A stretch of 7,950 nucleotides of DNA from Bacillota bacterium. GTDB taxonomy: Bacteria > Bacillota_A > Clostridia > Lachnospirales > WQUN01. Under the pieces are notes generated by a model that saw only the letters and a list, made by a program, of their open reading frames with translations, made no database searches and was not told where the DNA came from. The stretch spans positions 1 to 7,950 of the forward strand of contig WQTQ01000106.1 of assembly GCA_009786175.1 (NCBI GenBank). The letters run 5' to 3'. Position numbers and translations under genes: made by a program. This document shows positions 6,131 through 7,950 of the stretch, piece by piece; the first letter of the stretch is position 1; each line of letters begins with the position of its first letter.

Positions 6131-6995
6131 CCTTCTTGCCCAGCTTAAGGGCCAAAAACATCCCTATAGTAAATGTAATTACTCCGGTGATTATTATCAG
6201 CGGATTCAGCCTATCATAACTTTGCAGCGCGCTTGTATCTGTAAACAGGATGAAAATGGTGCCAACAACAAGCCCAAGTATCAAAAAGTACATCAGATTA
6301 AAGTGAGTTTTCAGCAGAATGGCGATAAGTTTGGACATAAGAATCCCGCCTAAGATAACGCCGCCAACCATTGGCAGTGCAACCCGCAATATTGGCATAA
6401 GCAATTCCGGCGAAGGGGAAAGAAGAAATTCACGCACTAAGTTAATTATATGAATAACTGCAGGGTAAAGCCCAAGCATAATTAAAACCATAGAGCCGCT
6501 TACGCCGGGTATGACCATAACCGCAGCCGCAACAGCCCCGCCTATAAAGAAAAATACTATAGGCGCATTTACCGCGTCTGCAGATGTTGGGGACGCAGGC
6601 GTAAGCACTGCCATTAAAATAATAACCGCAGCCGCCAGCAATGCCGCCACATAGTAGGCGGCTTTTTTCTTGCCGCCCTTTGTTGCCTGGCTGTATAAAA
6701 ACGGCGTTGTCCCCGCCATAAGTCCCGCGATAAATGTCATTGTGGGGAAGGGTACCCGTTCAATAAGAAAGCCGATTGCCGAACCAAAGGCGAAAACCCC
6801 AACCAATGCGCCAACAGTAAATGGAACAAGCACATTAAACGCCGCAGCAAATTTGCGGGAAAATAATTGGTTGGCCGCCGTTATAAGCCTGTCGTAAACA
6901 CGAAAAATAACAGCCAACGTAGCACCGCTTATGCCGGGCATAATATTTGCGGCACCCACTGCCATGCCTTGTAAGGCCAAAATCAGATATTTCAA
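6084..6995 (-). CDS. DUF368 polytopic membrane protein (PopT-like undecaprenyl phosphate translocase family)
   Basis: A 303-residue, highly hydrophobic protein with about eight predicted membrane segments. It has two repeated signature loops, ANIMPGISGATLA at 16-28 and VIPGVSGSMVLIMLG at 161-175, which define the DUF368 family. Family members have been reported to return undecaprenyl phosphate, the lipid carrier for wall polymers, across the cytoplasmic membrane; that role is transferred from the family, not shown here. The start is TTG at 6995, with AGGGA 9 nt upstream inside the end of the preceding phosphatase gene. The first ATG (6965) would remove ten residues of the first hydrophobic stretch and is less likely. 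Only 4 nt separate it from the upstream histidine phosphatase, so they form one operon. Confidence 0.92.
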   Translation of the reverse strand: MKYLILALQGMAVGAANIMPGISGATLAVIFRVYDRLITAANQLFSRKFAAAFNVLVPFTVGALVGVFAFGSAIGFLIERVPFPTMTFIAGLMAGTTPFLYSQATKGGKKKAAYYVAALLAAAVIILMAVLTPASPTSADAVNAPIVFFFIGGAVAAAVMVIPGVSGSMVLIMLGLYPAVIHIINLVREFLLSPSPELLMPILRVALPMVGGVILGGILMSKLIAILLKTHFNLMYFLILGLVVGTIFILFTDTSALQSYDRLNPLIIITGVITFTIGMFLALKLGKKVTPSTTAEAALQLDS

Positions 6996-6999
6996 TTTA

Positions 7000-7617
7000 T
7001 CACGTCCCTGCTAAATGAGATTCATCATTAACGGTAACAACCGTATACTTGCGCAAATCCCCGTCTTTTTGGCAATTTACAATGCTTAGCCCCACATTTG
7101 ACATGTGAAAACTCATTCGATGCTGCAGGGGAATATGCAATAGTTTACACAACAGCCGGTTAATCCATGCGCCATGGCTTACAATTAGTGTATCCGTCGT
7201 TTCTTTTTTGCAAATTGCGTCAAAGGCGGCCCATGCCCGCTGCTGCAGCTCGTAATTAGACTCCACACCCAGGCCAATTTGTACATCGTGGTTTTCTTCC
7301 CATATGGCAAATTTTTCGCCGTATTTTGCTAAAACTTCAACTGTGGTGTGACCTTCCCATTCGCCCAGGCGTATTTCCTCCAGCTCTTTTTCGTAAGCGA
7401 TAGAAAGGCCAAACTTACCTGCTACAGCCTGGGCTGTTACTGCCGCCCGCTGCAATGGGCTGGAATAAATTTTTTGTATGGGATAGATGGTCATTTTCTC
7501 TGCCAGTTTTGCCGCTTGGGCCAGTCCGTCTTCATTAAGCGGGATGTCTGTTGTGCCCTGCCAGCGTTGTTCCGCGTTCCATGCGGTTTGCCCGTGACGG
7601 GCCAAGTATATTTTCAC
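7000..7617 (-). CDS. Histidine phosphatase family protein (phosphoglycerate mutase-like)
   Basis: A 205-residue member of histidine phosphatase branch 1. The phosphate-accepting histidine is in the RHGQT motif (R7-H8-G9). The other phosphate-pocket residues are R57 in SSPLQRAAVTA, a glutamate in ELEEIRLGEWEG (80-89), and H148 in VSHG. The length and the LGEWEG segment suit broad-specificity phosphatases or alpha-ribazole phosphatase (CobC) relatives rather than the glycolytic mutase, but no cobalamin gene is nearby, so the substrate is open. The start is GTG 7617, well supported by GGAGG 7 nt upstream. It is the first clear gene of an operon with the DUF368 protein. A small open frame ends 3 nt before its start codon, overlapping the ribosome binding site. 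Confidence 0.92.
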   Translation of the reverse strand: MKIYLARHGQTAWNAEQRWQGTTDIPLNEDGLAQAAKLAEKMTIYPIQKIYSSPLQRAAVTAQAVAGKFGLSIAYEKELEEIRLGEWEGHTTVEVLAKYGEKFAIWEENHDVQIGLGVESNYELQQRAWAAFDAICKKETTDTLIVSHGAWINRLLCKLLHIPLQHRMSFHMSNVGLSIVNCQKDGDLRKYTVVTVNDESHLAGT

Positions 7618-7620
7618 GGC

Positions 7621-7725
7621 TTATCCTCCAAAAATGCTAAAGTCTACAAGGCCGAGTATTAATGCCACAACGGCAAGCACGGCCAAGTGTAATGGGTAAA
7701 AAGTTTTGCTACCCCCTGATATCAC
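7621..7725 (-). CDS. Possible small single-span membrane protein
   Basis: A short minus-strand frame of 34 codons plus stop from GTG 7725 to TAA 7621. It would encode a polar N-terminus (VISGGSKTFYP) followed by one strongly hydrophobic span rich in A, V and L and ending DFSIFGG. It stops 3 nt before the phosphatase GTG, and the phosphatase ribosome binding site GGAGG overlaps its last codons, an arrangement typical of coupled operon genes. Against it, the GTG has no ribosome binding site and lies in one arm of a perfect inverted repeat. An in-frame TGA four codons further upstream blocks a longer start. It may be a remnant or chance frame. Confidence 0.3.
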   Translation of the reverse strand: MISGGSKTFYPLHLAVLAVVALILGLVDFSIFGG

Positions 7726-7749
7726 GTTATGGATGTGATATCAGGGGGT
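7711..7749. repeat. Perfect 15-bp inverted repeat (hairpin)
   Basis: ACCCCCTGATATCAC (7711-7725) and GTGATATCAGGGGGT (7735-7749) are exact reverse complements around a 9-nt loop. On the plus strand GGGG and five T residues follow, which partly resembles an intrinsic terminator, but no plus-strand gene leads into it. On the minus strand it lies in the leader of the histidine phosphatase operon, with a TTTTT run 9 nt after the stem. Possible roles are a terminator or attenuator, a protein-binding site, or a miniature palindromic element. Confidence 0.8.
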
Positions 7750-7780
7750 GGGGTTTTTCACTCACATGTATTCACCCCGT

Positions 7781-7817
7781 TGTAAAATTTACACGCTACT
7801 TTACTATAGACTATTAA
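7781..7817 (+). promoter_or_regulatory. Possible promoter with overlapping palindromic operator
   Basis: TGTAAAATTTACA (7781-7793) is a perfect 6-1-6 palindrome whose right half is a -35-like TTTACA. A weak -10 TATTAA (7812-7817) follows after 18 nt. This could drive the plus-strand gene starting at 7912 and be blocked by a dimeric regulator. The regulator family cannot be named from the site alone. Confidence 0.35.
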
Positions 7818-7889
7818 GCCGCAAAATGGAATAGTAAAACACATAAGACGCACGACAAACGCATGAAAAAATTTCAGAAAAATGTTAAA

Positions 7890-7909
7890 CTCATCATCGA
7901 GGTGATGAG
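7890..7909 (+). promoter_or_regulatory. Ribosome binding site within a small hairpin
   Basis: GAGGTGAT (7899-7906) is a strong match to the 16S anti-Shine-Dalgarno and sits 5 nt before ATG 7912. CTCATCA (7890-7896) is the exact complement of TGATGAG (7903-7909) across a 6-nt loop TCGAGG. The stem therefore holds part of the site while GAGG remains in the loop. Confidence 0.5.
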
Positions 7910-7911
7910 CA

Positions 7912-7950
7912 ATGAACAATATCCTACAATGGCTTGACTTGGCAATAGAT
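7912..7950 (+). CDS. Start of an unidentified gene (3' truncated)
   Basis: ATG 7912 follows a strong ribosome binding site and opens a frame that runs to the window edge, reading MNNILQWLDLAID. Thirteen residues are too few to identify. The neighbouring frame with ATG 7905 closes after ten codons, so this frame is preferred. Confidence 0.5.
   Translation, partial: MNNILQWLDLAID

Noticed and set aside
6134..6157. Short GCCC/GGGC hairpin after the phosphatase gene as a terminator
   Set aside because: The stem is only 4 bp and A residues, not T residues, follow it on the plus strand.
7801..7870. Minus-strand promoter for the histidine phosphatase operon
   Set aside because: TTGTCG with TACTAT at 16 nt, and an isolated TATAGT, are each too weak a match to call a promoter.
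1..7950. CRISPR arrays, tRNA or rRNA genes, insertion sequences
   Set aside because: No regularly spaced repeats, cloverleaf-like genes, rRNA-like sequence or transposase fragments were seen.

Overview
The window looks like a chromosomal segment of a low-to-moderate GC Gram-positive bacterium, probably Clostridia-like. The signs are a canonical T-box leader (a regulator largely confined to Firmicutes and relatives), strong AGGAGG-type ribosome binding sites, GTG and TTG starts, sigma-A type promoters, and family members (small UvrA paralogue, ComEB-like deaminase, DUF368 protein) that are common there. No phage, IS, CRISPR, rRNA or tRNA signal is visible, and species cannot be assigned from this stretch.

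Region 1 (1-1664, + strand) is a compact operon: the 3' end of a UvrA-family ATPase, a beta-lactamase-fold serine hydrolase that starts inside the ATGA overlap, and a zinc-dependent deaminase of the dCMP deaminase/ComEB family 13 nt further on. Region 2 (1661-3339, + strand) is a separate transcription unit. A near-consensus promoter overlaps the deaminase stop codon and is followed by a tryptophan-specific T-box (specifier TGG, T-box bulge TGGC, competing antiterminator and terminator), then trpB alone with no trpA or other trp gene next to it, then an intrinsic terminator.

Region 3 (3246-5248, - strand) converges on trpB. It is a two-gene operon in which a conserved protein of unknown function is translationally coupled (ATGA) to a winged-helix protein of the YcaQ/AlkZ DNA glycosylase type. 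The two convergent units overlap, and each has its apparent intrinsic terminator inside the other's coding sequence. Region 4 (5335-6130, + strand) is a protein tyrosine/lipid phosphatase of the Y_phosphatase3 type with its own extended -10 promoter. It runs tail to tail into Region 5, with a 47-nt coding overlap.

Region 5 (7617-6084, - strand) is an operon of a histidine phosphatase (GTG start) and a DUF368 membrane protein (TTG start). That family has been linked to undecaprenyl phosphate translocation. Region 6 (7618-7950) is the intergenic space leading to a + strand gene cut by the window edge. It holds a perfect 15-bp inverted repeat, a possible 34-codon membrane ORF, a palindromic operator-like site and a small hairpin at the last gene's ribosome binding site.

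Most genes are ordinary housekeeping or accessory functions. The points most worth a second look are the solitary T-box-controlled trpB with its enlarged leader, the reciprocal terminators at the convergent overlap, the unknown gene coupled to the YcaQ-like protein, and the palindrome/small-ORF region near the right end.
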